Numbered from the stretch's first letter, positions 6,063-12,155 are shown. The stretch: DNA of 12,395 bases from Candidatus Zambryskibacteria bacterium CG11_big_fil_rev_8_21_14_0_20_42_18 (GCA_002787855.1 PCVB01000014.1:1-12395), one strand, 5' to 3'. The notes: generated from the sequence alone by a model not told the origin. Translations and numbers: made by a program.

Positions 6063-7856
6063 ATGGACAAAATCAGAAATTTTTCAATCATTGCTCACAT
6101 TGACCATGGCAAATCTACTTTGGCAGACAGGATGCTTGAGTTAACCGGTACCATAGAGAAAAGACATATGCGTGACCAGGTTCTTGATTCTATGGATCTA
6201 GAACGTGAACGCGGTATCACGATAAAAATGCAACCCGTTAGGATGAGGTATGGAGAATATATTTTTAATCTCATAGACACCCCTGGGCATATAGATTTCT
6301 CTTATGAAGTATCACGCGCTCTTCGTGCAGTGGAGGGCTCGATACTTCTGGTAGATGCGACGCAAGGTGTGCAGGCGCAAACACTCACCACCCTCAATCA
6401 AGCTCGTGAAGCCGGGCTCACTATTATTCCCGTGGTTTCCAAAATAGATTCTCCACTAGCCCGTACAGATGAAGTTTCTGACGAACTAGTCCAACTACTG
6501 TCTGTGGGTAAGGAAGATATTTTACTAGTGTCAGGTAAAACAGGTGTTGGGGTTCAGGCACTTCTTGATGCTATTGTAGAGAGGATTTCTCCGCCAACCA
6601 ATCCCAATATTGATGTATTTCGTTCGTTAATCTTTGACTTCAAATATTCTAATCATCGTGGAGTGATTGTTTTTATTCGTGTTTTTTCTGGGAAAATTAA
6701 GAAGGGGGAGAAGCTCAAGTTTAAGGTGGCAGGTAGGGAGTTTCAGGCTCTTGAAGTGGGGGTCTTTATTCCAGAAGAAAAATCAGTTGACAGTCTAGAG
6801 TCTGGCGAAATTGGTTACATTGTCACTGGTATCAAAGAACCCGGTGTAGCTTCGGTAGGAGATACGGTGGCGTCTATCAATGACACGAGTCCAGCTCTGA
6901 CCGGATATGAGAAGGCTCGACCTGTAGTCTGGGCTTCTATTTATCCAGAAAGTCAGGATGACTTTACTCTCCTACGACAAGCGCTTTTAAAACTGAGTTT
7001 GTCTGATTCAGCTTTTTCATTTGAGGAAGAATCTTCTAGCGTGTTGGGTAGGGGATTTAGAGCCGGATTCTTGGGAATGCTTCATCTCGAAATTATTACC
7101 GAGAGACTGCATCGTGAATTTAACTTGCCCTTGATTATTACTTTGCCGAGCATTATTTATAAAGTGATTTATAAATCTAATGCGGAAGCTGGACTCGCCG
7201 GGAAAGAGAAAACAATTTATACACCATCGTTTTTTCCAGAAGACCACCTTATTGATACTGTTCTAGAGCCATGGGCGAGTGTGGTAGTAATTGTTTCTCC
7301 GGAATATACCAGTGCTGTCGTTAAACTTCTATATGAGTTTGAAGCAGAACTGAATGATACCGAAAGTGTCGGTACCATGCGTACTGCCTTAAATTTTGAT
7401 ATGCCTCTTAGGGAACTGATGCGAGGATTTTTTGATAAACTCAAAAGTGTGACATCTGGATTTGGTTCTATCTCCTATACTCTTTCGGGTGAGAAATATG
7501 CCAAAGTTTGTCGTTTGGATATCTTGATTGCCGATGAAGTTGTACCCGCTTTCGCTAAAGTTATTTCTCGTTTACAAATAGAATCCGAAGCAGAGCTAGC
7601 AGTAGAAAAGCTTGTCAAAGCTCTACCTAGACAAATGTTTACGACCAAGATTCAAGCTAAAGCGTTGGGGCGAATTATTGCCTCACGAACTTTGAGTGGT
7701 ATGAAAAAGGATGTTACTCAACATATGTATGGCGGCGATATCACTCGCAAGATGAAACTTCGAGAGAAGCAGAAGAAAGGGAAGAAGAAAATGAAAGAAA
7801 GAGGGAGGGTAAATATCCCACAGGACGTTTTCCTCAAAATGATTCGCCGTGATTAG
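6063..7856 (+). CDS. lepA: Elongation factor 4 (LepA), back-translocating ribosomal GTPase
   Basis: LepA/EF4 binds the ribosome and uses GTP to act on stalled or mis-translocated complexes and on ribosome assembly. The start MDKIRNFSIIAHIDHGKST at 6063 is the canonical family N-terminus and gives 597 residues (E. coli has 599); the frame stays open back to 5976 but that extension overlaps murJ and is not LepA-like. G1 is AHIDHGKST (11-19), the switch region has RERGITIK, G3 is DTPGH, G4 is SKID (126-129) in place of the usual NKID, and G5 is SGKTG. EF-G-like domains follow (SFEEESSSVLGRGFRAGFLGML), then the LepA-specific C-terminus YGGDITRKMKLREKQKKGKK and VNIPQDVFL. The gene is 20 nt downstream of murJ on the same strand. 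No Shine-Dalgarno is seen in the gap. The Asn-to-Ser change in G4 is unusual but the rest is intact, so I expect an active GTPase. Confidence 0.96.
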   Translation: MDKIRNFSIIAHIDHGKSTLADRMLELTGTIEKRHMRDQVLDSMDLERERGITIKMQPVRMRYGEYIFNLIDTPGHIDFSYEVSRALRAVEGSILLVDATQGVQAQTLTTLNQAREAGLTIIPVVSKIDSPLARTDEVSDELVQLLSVGKEDILLVSGKTGVGVQALLDAIVERISPPTNPNIDVFRSLIFDFKYSNHRGVIVFIRVFSGKIKKGEKLKFKVAGREFQALEVGVFIPEEKSVDSLESGEIGYIVTGIKEPGVASVGDTVASINDTSPALTGYEKARPVVWASIYPESQDDFTLLRQALLKLSLSDSAFSFEEESSSVLGRGFRAGFLGMLHLEIITERLHREFNLPLIITLPSIIYKVIYKSNAEAGLAGKEKTIYTPSFFPEDHLIDTVLEPWASVVVIVSPEYTSAVVKLLYEFEAELNDTESVGTMRTALNFDMPLRELMRGFFDKLKSVTSGFGSISYTLSGEKYAKVCRLDILIADEVVPAFAKVISRLQIESEAELAVEKLVKALPRQMFTTKIQAKALGRIIASRTLSGMKKDVTQHMYGGDITRKMKLREKQKKGKKKMKERGRVNIPQDVFLKMIRRD

Positions 7857-7865
7857 TCTAGACCT

Positions 7866-7970
7866 TTAGAAAAGGGGAGCGTATAGAAGAACCATACTGA
7901 CAATAATGAGTATAGAAAGGATCGCCCAAGCGACTTTGATCTTTTTCTTGTGCTTTCTATCGAATAGCAT
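7866..7970 (-). CDS. 34-aa single-helix membrane protein, unknown function
   Basis: This is a very short minus-strand frame between lepA and the FtsB-like gene. From ATG at 7970 it encodes a basic N-terminus (MLFDRKHKKKIK) followed by one hydrophobic helix (residues ~13-30, AWAILSILIIVSMVLLY) ending at APLF; stop TAA is at 7868-7866. The basic-then-hydrophobic layout predicts a small inner-membrane protein with its N-terminus in the cytoplasm. An in-frame ATG at 8006 would give 46 residues (extra MENNYLYVNITR), but TG-T-TAACAT ending 7 nt before the 7970 ATG fits the promoter spacing seen elsewhere, so I prefer the shorter form. It ends 10 nt from the lepA stop (convergent). Function is unknown. 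It could be spurious, but the sharply bounded helix argues for a real gene. Confidence 0.6.
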   Translation of the reverse strand: MLFDRKHKKKIKVAWAILSILIIVSMVLLYAPLF

Positions 7971-7975
7971 ACGGG

Positions 7976-7989
7976 TTATGTTAACATAA
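7976..7989. promoter_or_regulatory. 14-bp perfect palindrome between divergent genes, possible shared -10 element
   Basis: TTATGTTAACATAA is a perfect palindrome. It lies in the 40-nt gap between the 34-aa gene start (7970, minus) and the FtsB-like gene start (8011, plus). Each strand reads TGTTAACAT, a weak extended -10. It could be a bidirectional promoter or an operator. A second -10 candidate for the plus strand is GATAAT at 7991-7996. Confidence 0.35.
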
Positions 7990-8010
7990 AGATAATTATT
8001 TTCCATCTAT

Positions 8011-8394
8011 ATGAGAGAATTGCAAAGAAAACAGAAAATGAGGCAGAGACTGTATTCCTTACCGTCTCTTATTGGGTTGTTTATCATTGCTGTTTTACTC
8101 GCCAAGGGGGCCGTAGGAGTTATAAATAAAGAGAGAGAAAGCGTCTTACGTTCTAGAGAATTAGAAGAAAAGGCCACTACTTTAGTCCAGAGGGAAGAAG
8201 AGTTGAAAGAGGGTATTGCTCGTTTAGAGACTGAAGAGGGTATACAGGAGGAAATAAAAGAGAGATTTAGCGTTATTCAAGAAGGAGAATTTGTGGCAGT
8301 TATTGTCGACGACAGGAGGGTGACTAGCTCGGAGGATGATTCAGGGAAGGCGTGGTACAAGAAGCTCTGGTCTGCGATAATGGGAGGTAAATAA
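8011..8394 (+). CDS. FtsB/DivIC-like septum formation initiator family protein
   Basis: The 127-residue protein has the FtsB/DivIC architecture: a short basic cytoplasmic N-terminus (MRELQRKQKMRQRL), one membrane helix at ~16-36 (SLIGLFIIAVLLAKGAVGV), then a charged coiled coil at ~40-80 (repeated E/K/R/L heptads) with ERFSVIQEGEFVAVIVDD following. Family members bridge early and late divisome proteins and help activate septal peptidoglycan synthesis, with the coiled coil outside the membrane. The GEFVAVIV segment resembles the conserved end of DivIC-type proteins. Position near murJ supports an envelope or division role. There is no Shine-Dalgarno; an in-frame ATG at 8038 is an alternative start. 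It is transcribed away from the 34-aa gene and stops 4 nt before the 3' end of tRNA-Arg, which is convergent. Assignment rests on architecture more than on strict sequence motifs. Confidence 0.75.
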   Translation: MRELQRKQKMRQRLYSLPSLIGLFIIAVLLAKGAVGVINKERESVLRSRELEEKATTLVQREEELKEGIARLETEEGIQEEIKERFSVIQEGEFVAVIVDDRRVTSSEDDSGKAWYKKLWSAIMGGK

Positions 8395-8398
8395 TCAA

Positions 8399-8473
8399 TG
8401 GTGCCACCGGCAGGAATTGAACCTACATTAACGCCTTAGGACGGCGCTGTTCTATCCGTTGAACTACGGCGGC
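8399..8473 (-). tRNA. tRNA-Arg (anticodon CCU)
   Basis: The minus strand folds into a full cloverleaf: acceptor GCCGCCG/CGGTGGC with one G-U pair, D stem GTTC/GAAC, anticodon stem GCGCC/GGCGT with loop GTCCTAA (anticodon CCT, reading AGG), a 4-nt variable loop TAAT, and T arm GTAGG-TTCAATT-CCTGC. The CCA end is encoded (8401-8399). G32 is unusual at a position that is normally a pyrimidine. Its 3' end is 4 nt from the stop of the convergent FtsB-like gene. Confidence 0.96.
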
Positions 8474-8481
8474 TGAGGAAA

Positions 8482-8490
8482 AATATAGCA
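8482..8490 (-). promoter_or_regulatory. Extended -10 promoter of tRNA-Arg
   Basis: On the minus strand TGCTATATT matches TGnTATAAT in all but one -10 position. Only 8 nt separate it from the mature 5' end of tRNA-Arg at 8473, so the primary transcript should carry almost no 5' leader. No clear -35 is present. Confidence 0.6.
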
Positions 8491-8506
8491 TGAAATTAGA
8501 AAAACG

Positions 8507-8529
8507 ACCTGCCTAGCCGGCAGACAGGT
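8507..8529. repeat. GC-rich imperfect palindromic repeat between divergent promoters
   Basis: Arms ACCTG (8507-8511) and CAGGT (8525-8529) flank an inner GCCGGC (8516-8521). The sequence resembles the CCTGC..GCAGG repeat inside valS at 10216-10234. It separates the tRNA-Arg promoter (minus) from the promoter of the 76-aa gene (plus), where it may act as an insulator or be a neutral repeat insertion. Confidence 0.55.
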
Positions 8530-8533
8530 ATTC

Positions 8534-8542
8534 TGCTATAAT
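8534..8542 (+). promoter_or_regulatory. Perfect extended -10 promoter of the 76-aa gene and tRNA-Phe
   Basis: TGCTATAAT is a perfect TGnTATAAT. It ends 8 nt before ATG at 8551, so transcription should start within a few nt of the initiation codon, giving a leaderless or near-leaderless mRNA. No -35 is recognisable upstream, where the palindromic repeat lies. Confidence 0.75.
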
Positions 8543-8550
8543 TTTTTCTT

Positions 8551-8781
8551 ATGAATCCAGAAGAGAAATTACTCTTAGAGCGCACTCTGAAGCTTTCTGA
8601 AGAGAATAATCTCATTTTGCGGAAAATACAGAAAACCACTAAAAGGGCCGCGATCTGGGGATTCATAAAAGTTATTATTGTAGTTACGCCTCTAGTTATC
8701 GGTTATTTCTATCTTCAGCCGTATTTTAAAGATGTGGTGGAAACTTACAATACTGCAATAGATCTTCTAAATATTAATTAA
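8551..8781 (+). CDS. 76-aa single-helix membrane protein, unknown function
   Basis: I do not recognise a named function; the layout resembles small hypothetical proteins I associate with Patescibacteria, which is memory and not a search. Residues 1-32 are charged and helix-prone with leucine spacing (EKLLLERTLKLSEENNLILR), suggesting a short coiled coil. A membrane helix spans ~34-56 (AIWGFIKVIIVVTPLVIGYF), followed by an aromatic and acidic tail (YLQPYFKDVVETYNTAIDLL). Basic residues (KTTKR) just before the helix favour the N-terminus in the cytoplasm. A perfect extended -10 lies 8 nt before the ATG and there is no Shine-Dalgarno, so a leaderless message is likely. The stop is only 5 nt before tRNA-Phe, with no terminator between, so the two are probably transcribed together and tRNA processing would cut the mRNA 3' end. 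Confidence 0.8.
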   Translation: MNPEEKLLLERTLKLSEENNLILRKIQKTTKRAAIWGFIKVIIVVTPLVIGYFYLQPYFKDVVETYNTAIDLLNIN

Positions 8782-8786
8782 ATTAT

Positions 8787-8862
8787 GCCGAGATAGCTCA
8801 GTTGGTAGAGCATTTCCCTGAAGAGGAAGGGGTCGCCGGTTCGAGCCCGGCTCTCGGCACCA
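8787..8862 (+). tRNA. tRNA-Phe (anticodon GAA)
   Basis: Full cloverleaf: acceptor GCCGAGA/TCTCGGC, D stem GCTC/GAGC with GTTGGTAG loop core, anticodon stem TTTCC/GGAAG with loop CTGAAGA (anticodon GAA at 8820-8822), 5-nt variable loop, T arm GCCGG-TTCGAGC-CCGGC, discriminator A and encoded CCA (8860-8862). It lies 5 nt after the 76-aa gene and 8 nt before the stop of the convergent hsp20 gene. Confidence 0.98.
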
Positions 8863-8870
8863 AAAGAAAA

Positions 8871-9332
8871 CTAGTTTCCTTTGACCTTAAGTCTAGTTTG
8901 ACGATTTTTGTCTACCTTAGGGAGGTGGAGGACGAGCATACCGTATTTCTCAACCGCTTCCGCTCCGTCAACATCTACTTCTTCTGGTAGTGAGATGGTA
9001 CGAGCAAATGAACCCCAATAGAGCTCGTGATGGAAGTACTCATCGTCCGATACTGTTCTATCTTCACTGCGCTTACCACGTATTGTGACAGAGTCTCTAG
9101 TGATAGAAACATCTAGGTCATCTGGCTTCACTCCGGCAACCATAGTCTTGATAACAATTTCTGAAGGAGTTTGGAAAACATCCACAGTGAGTTGGGCCTC
9201 TTCTTCGCTATCTTCAAAAATATTTTGTTTTATAGAAGTCACCGGCTCCAATTTTGTTTCTACCGGTTCTATTTCTTCGTCAAGTCTAACGGCGCCAGTC
9301 AGTCTCTCGAAAAATGATCTCTTTGATTCCAT
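8871..9332 (-). CDS. Hsp20/alpha-crystallin family small heat shock protein
   Basis: Small heat shock proteins hold unfolding proteins in an ATP-independent way until refolding chaperones act. This 153-residue cytoplasmic protein has an acidic N-terminal arm (MESKRSFFERLTGAVRLDEE, with many Glu/Val/Pro) and an alpha-crystallin domain at ~47-150: AQLTVDVFQTPSEIVIKTMVAGVKPDDLDVSI, then VTIRGKR, YWGSFARTISLPEEVD and the signature AVEKYGMLVLHLPK. Length and motif order are normal for bacterial Hsp20. The typical C-terminal IxI/V anchoring motif is not evident; the protein ends RLKVKGN. It lies downstream of prsW-like on the minus strand but has its own TATAAT 9 nt before the ATG. No CIRCE-type operator was seen. 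Confidence 0.93.
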   Translation of the reverse strand: MESKRSFFERLTGAVRLDEEIEPVETKLEPVTSIKQNIFEDSEEEAQLTVDVFQTPSEIVIKTMVAGVKPDDLDVSITRDSVTIRGKRSEDRTVSDDEYFHHELYWGSFARTISLPEEVDVDGAEAVEKYGMLVLHLPKVDKNRQTRLKVKGN

Positions 9333-9341
9333 AGTTGTTTA

Positions 9342-9347
9342 ATTATA
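9342..9347 (-). promoter_or_regulatory. -10 promoter of hsp20
   Basis: On the minus strand, consensus TATAAT (9347-9342) is followed by 9 nt and then ATG at 9332. It lies between the prsW-like stop (9359) and hsp20. The predicted transcript start is 1-3 nt from the ATG. The best -35 candidate (TTGCGC at 9369-9364) is poor. Confidence 0.6.
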
Positions 9348-9358
9348 TATCTTTTAGT

Positions 9359-10048
9359 TTATCGCGCAATTGTTTTTGCCTTCTCAAATGCTAAGAGAAG
9401 GAGAATAACTCCAATCCAGACCATCCCAAACGCTATTACAGCTCCAGAATTATACCAATATATTATAGCGAGGTTAAAGCCGGCGTGGAATAAAACTGCC
9501 AAGATAATAGCAAAGAGGGTCAAGGTTATGCGCTTTCTTTTTGATTTATAAAATGAGAAAGCGAGGGCCGTGCCGATGATACTCGATGAAACTATATGTA
9601 AGAGACTTGCTCCGATGAAGCGCAAATTACCAGAGATGATATTGTTCACAATATTTTCACCTACTAAAATGGGCCCAAATATAAACAAAGCATTCTCCAG
9701 AGCTACAAAACCGAGAGCAGCCGTAATCATATAGATGATTGGGTCTATCGGTTCATTGTCGTCAACCGATTTGAGCCCGCCTATGTAGGCTGCGCCTAAT
9801 TTAAAAAGTTCCTCCAAGATAACCCACAGAAGGATGGCAATAAATGTCATACCAGGGAACAAAATATCCACCCCCTTTTGAAAAGGCAAAACGAAAACTA
9901 CCGCGAGCATTCCTAGTAAAAAAGTTTTTAAAATAAGTCCCCGTGGCTCTGGATGCTTATAATCCTCATGAAGCCAGAAGGCAAGCCAAATGAGTGCCGG
10001 GATGATACCGCTCAAGAGTGCGTAAAAAATTACATTCGCATTTGTCAT
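9359..10048 (-). CDS. PrsW-family intramembrane metalloprotease
   Basis: PrsW-type proteases are multi-pass membrane enzymes; in Bacillus subtilis PrsW makes the first cut in anti-sigma factor RsiW. The 229-residue protein has about seven hydrophobic helices and the family's spaced motifs: an early HEDYKHPEPRG segment (27-37), EELFK with E79, E80 and K83, EN at 118-119, H151 in a later helix, and HAGFN with H188 and N192. These Glu and His residues are the expected metal-site positions. The start ATG at 10048 overlaps the valS stop by 4 nt (ATGA), so translation is probably coupled to valS; no Shine-Dalgarno is present, and the sequence just upstream is a palindromic repeat. The substrate is unknown and no anti-sigma factor is visible in the window. 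Members of this superfamily also include CAAX-protease-like proteins, so actual activity is inferred. Confidence 0.85.
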   Translation of the reverse strand: MTNANVIFYALLSGIIPALIWLAFWLHEDYKHPEPRGLILKTFLLGMLAVVFVLPFQKGVDILFPGMTFIAILLWVILEELFKLGAAYIGGLKSVDDNEPIDPIIYMITAALGFVALENALFIFGPILVGENIVNNIISGNLRFIGASLLHIVSSSIIGTALAFSFYKSKRKRITLTLFAIILAVLFHAGFNLAIIYWYNSGAVIAFGMVWIGVILLLLAFEKAKTIAR

Positions 10049-12135
10049 ATCGGTTTACCCTGAGCGGAGTCGAAGGGCCACGTCTCTATCATCAATAGGT
10101 TCTCTTTACTTAGCTCCCCCCATATCTCTTCAGTGATAAACGGCATAAATGGATGCAGAAGTTTAAGAGAATTTTCGAGCAGGTAATACAAGGTGCCTGC
10201 TCGTTCTGGTATTTTCCCGCCTGCGCGGGCAGGCTTGCTTTCTTCTATTATCTCATCAGCGAAACGGTGCCAGACATAGGCATAAATTTTCTCCGCCGCG
10301 ATATGGAAACGATAGTTCTCCATATCGAGAGTGATATCTTTAGCTAGAGCCTCAAACTCATGAGTAAGTTCTTTGTCTGGTTCTCCGGTATTTTCTTGTG
10401 AGAGTACAAAGCGCGCAATGTTCCAGAGCTTGTTGGCAAAGTTTTTATAACCTTTGATTTTATCTTCGCGTAGTGAAAGGTCTGTTCCCGGGGTATTTCC
10501 CACAACAAGCGTCATCCGCAAAGCGTCAGTGCCGTACTTACTAGTGAGAGTCATAGGGTCGACGACATTTCCTTTCGACTTACTCATCTTCTTGCCTTGC
10601 GCATCATTAACAAGGCCATGGAGATAAACGGTGTGAAATGGGGATTTCCCAGATAAGTAGAGACCAAAGATAATCATCCGCGGTACCCATTTGAAGATTA
10701 AATCATGCCCCGTTTCCATAACGTCTGTCGGATAGTATCGTTTATAGTCGTCTCCATCAGGGTAACCAGTCATAAATAGTGGCCACTGCCCGCTTGAAAA
10801 CCAAGTATCGAAGGTGTCCGAGTCCTTCGTCCAGCCTTCTCCATCTGGTTTTTCTATGCTGGCGACGATTTCTTCTCCACGAAACCATGCGGGAATTTGG
10901 ATTCCCCATACTATTTGGCGAGAGATATTCCAGTCGATGGAGTTTTCCATCCAGTATCTAAAAACTTTTTCGTAATTGTCAGGGATAAATCTAACCTCTT
11001 TTTTATCTACAGCATCTAAGGCGAGCTTGGTTAGAGGTTCCATTTTTACGAACCATTGATCCTTGACTTGCGGTTCGATAATGGTGGAGCACTTGTAGCA
11101 CCTCTTTACGATATTTTTATAATCTCTATCTGTTTTTATTAAGAGTCCTTTTGCATCGAGCTTTTCAACTATTTTTTCCCTAGCATCTTTTATCTTCATT
11201 CCACCAAATTCTTTCGCAATTTCTAAAAGCTTACCGCGCCAATCAATAATTTGTTCGATATCAAGGTTATGTCGCGTCGCAATCTCGAAGTCTATTTGCG
11301 AATGCCATGGAGTAATAGTCATTACTCCGGTACCGAAGTTCATGTCCACAGCCTCATCTTTGATAACGGTGGCGGTGATAGGTCCGTTTATCCATTCGAG
11401 TTCTAAAGTTTCTCCATGCGAATATTTGGCGTATCTTTTATCGTCCGGATGCATGACTACGTATTTATCCCCAAACTTGGTTTCCGGTCTGACTGTTCCA
11501 ATTTCAAACGGACCATATTTAAAATAATAAAAAGGTGTATTTTCTTCAACCGACTCCGTTTCCACCTCTGATAGGGAAGTCTGGTGCTTGGAACACCAGT
11601 TAATGGTTCGCTTACCTCTGTAGACCAGAGTATCCTTAAACATTTTGATAAATGTCTCTTGCGTTTTTTTGATCACATCTGGGTCTAAAGTAAATTTCTC
11701 TCTAGACCAATCGCAAGAGGCGCCGAGAGAGCGCACTTGCGACTCCATGTTCTCTTTATTTTTTAAAGTGAAGTTGAGTATTTCTTGGTACAAAACTTCA
11801 GGGTCCATACCAAACCGAGAACGGCCTTCCTTCTCTAATTTTTTTTCAAATACCACTTGTGTTTCAAATCCAGCATGGTCTGCTCCTGGAAGCCAGAGAG
11901 CTTTATAACCTCGCATCCTTTTGAATCTAGTTATAATGTCTTCAAGAGCGATAAAGAGGGCGTGACCAGAATGCAAGTTACCATTCGCATTTGGAGGGGG
12001 CATCACTATGGTAAAAGCCTTTTTCCTATCCCCAGGCAAGTTATCAGGATTAAAAAAACCGCTATCTTCCCAAAGTTTATAGATACGGTTCTCTGTTTCT
12101 TCAGGGTTATAAGGTGTAAGAAATTTGCTATTCAT
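10045..12135 (-). CDS. valS: Valine--tRNA ligase, short form lacking the C-terminal coiled-coil arm
   Basis: ValRS charges tRNA-Val with valine and edits mischarged threonine. The 696-residue class Ia enzyme shows PPPNANGNLHSGH (HIGH motif, H55-H58), ALWLPGADHAGFETQ, an inserted CP1 editing domain (TVRPETKFGDKYVVMHPDD, FGTGVMTITPWH), a CxxC near residue 344, WNISRQIVWGIQIPAW, DTFDTWFSSGQWP and KMSKS at 516-520. The anticodon-binding domain follows to LHPFMPFITEEIW. The protein stops soon after, with IETWPFDSAQGKPI, whereas E. coli ValRS (951 aa) continues with a long linker and tRNA-binding coiled coil. The last residues are encoded by a palindromic repeat, and PARAGG inside the helical domain comes from another. 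I chose ATG at 12135 because it follows an extended -10 by 11 nt; the upstream in-frame ATG at 12162 precedes that box. No T-box leader was seen. The stop overlaps the prsW-like start by 4 nt. Confidence 0.95.
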   Translation of the reverse strand: MNSKFLTPYNPEETENRIYKLWEDSGFFNPDNLPGDRKKAFTIVMPPPNANGNLHSGHALFIALEDIITRFKRMRGYKALWLPGADHAGFETQVVFEKKLEKEGRSRFGMDPEVLYQEILNFTLKNKENMESQVRSLGASCDWSREKFTLDPDVIKKTQETFIKMFKDTLVYRGKRTINWCSKHQTSLSEVETESVEENTPFYYFKYGPFEIGTVRPETKFGDKYVVMHPDDKRYAKYSHGETLELEWINGPITATVIKDEAVDMNFGTGVMTITPWHSQIDFEIATRHNLDIEQIIDWRGKLLEIAKEFGGMKIKDAREKIVEKLDAKGLLIKTDRDYKNIVKRCYKCSTIIEPQVKDQWFVKMEPLTKLALDAVDKKEVRFIPDNYEKVFRYWMENSIDWNISRQIVWGIQIPAWFRGEEIVASIEKPDGEGWTKDSDTFDTWFSSGQWPLFMTGYPDGDDYKRYYPTDVMETGHDLIFKWVPRMIIFGLYLSGKSPFHTVYLHGLVNDAQGKKMSKSKGNVVDPMTLTSKYGTDALRMTLVVGNTPGTDLSLREDKIKGYKNFANKLWNIARFVLSQENTGEPDKELTHEFEALAKDITLDMENYRFHIAAEKIYAYVWHRFADEIIEESKPARAGGKIPERAGTLYYLLENSLKLLHPFMPFITEEIWGELSKENLLMIETWPFDSAQGKPI
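10058..10077. repeat. TCGA-type dispersed palindromic repeat forming the valS 3' end
   Basis: CCCTGAGCGGAGTCGAAGGG has imperfect dyad symmetry (CCCT...AGGG arms). Read on the minus strand it encodes PFDSAQG at the end of ValRS. Close relatives are in rnpB at 1404-1448, 1788-1805 and 1810-1828. Similar elements are common in Patescibacteria genomes (recalled, not searched). Confidence 0.8.
10216..10234. repeat. GC-rich palindromic repeat inserted in frame in valS
   Basis: GCCTGC (10219-10224) and GCAGGC (10229-10234) form a stem around GCGG, preceded by CCC. On the minus strand it encodes PARAGG in the sequence EESKPARAGGKIPERAG, between two helices of the anticodon-binding domain, where other ValRS enzymes have a variable loop. 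The reading frame is preserved. It resembles the repeat at 8507-8529. Confidence 0.7.
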
Positions 12136-12146
12136 ACGGCATATTA

Positions 12147-12155
12147 ATAATACCA
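12147..12155 (-). promoter_or_regulatory. Extended -10 promoter of valS
   Basis: On the minus strand TGGTATTAT (12155-12147) fits TGnTATAAT with one mismatch. It ends 11 nt before the valS ATG at 12135, so the leader would be about 4-6 nt. It lies downstream of the ATG at 12162, which argues against that start. Confidence 0.55.

Noticed and set aside
7857..7980. Alternative genetic code with UGA read as an amino acid
   Set aside because: valS ends at TGA exactly at the overlap with the next gene, tryptophan is coded by TGG throughout, and the reading frames need no UGA read-through.
8868..8877. AAACTAGTTT palindrome between tRNA-Phe and hsp20 as a bidirectional terminator
   Set aside because: Too short and AT-rich, with no T-run on the tRNA side; likely chance.
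8802..8990. Plus-strand frame across tRNA-Phe and the hsp20 3' end
   Set aside because: It starts inside the tRNA and runs antisense to hsp20.
11857..12147. 96-codon plus-strand frame opposite the valS 5' end
   Set aside because: Antisense shadow of the conserved HIGH region of valS.
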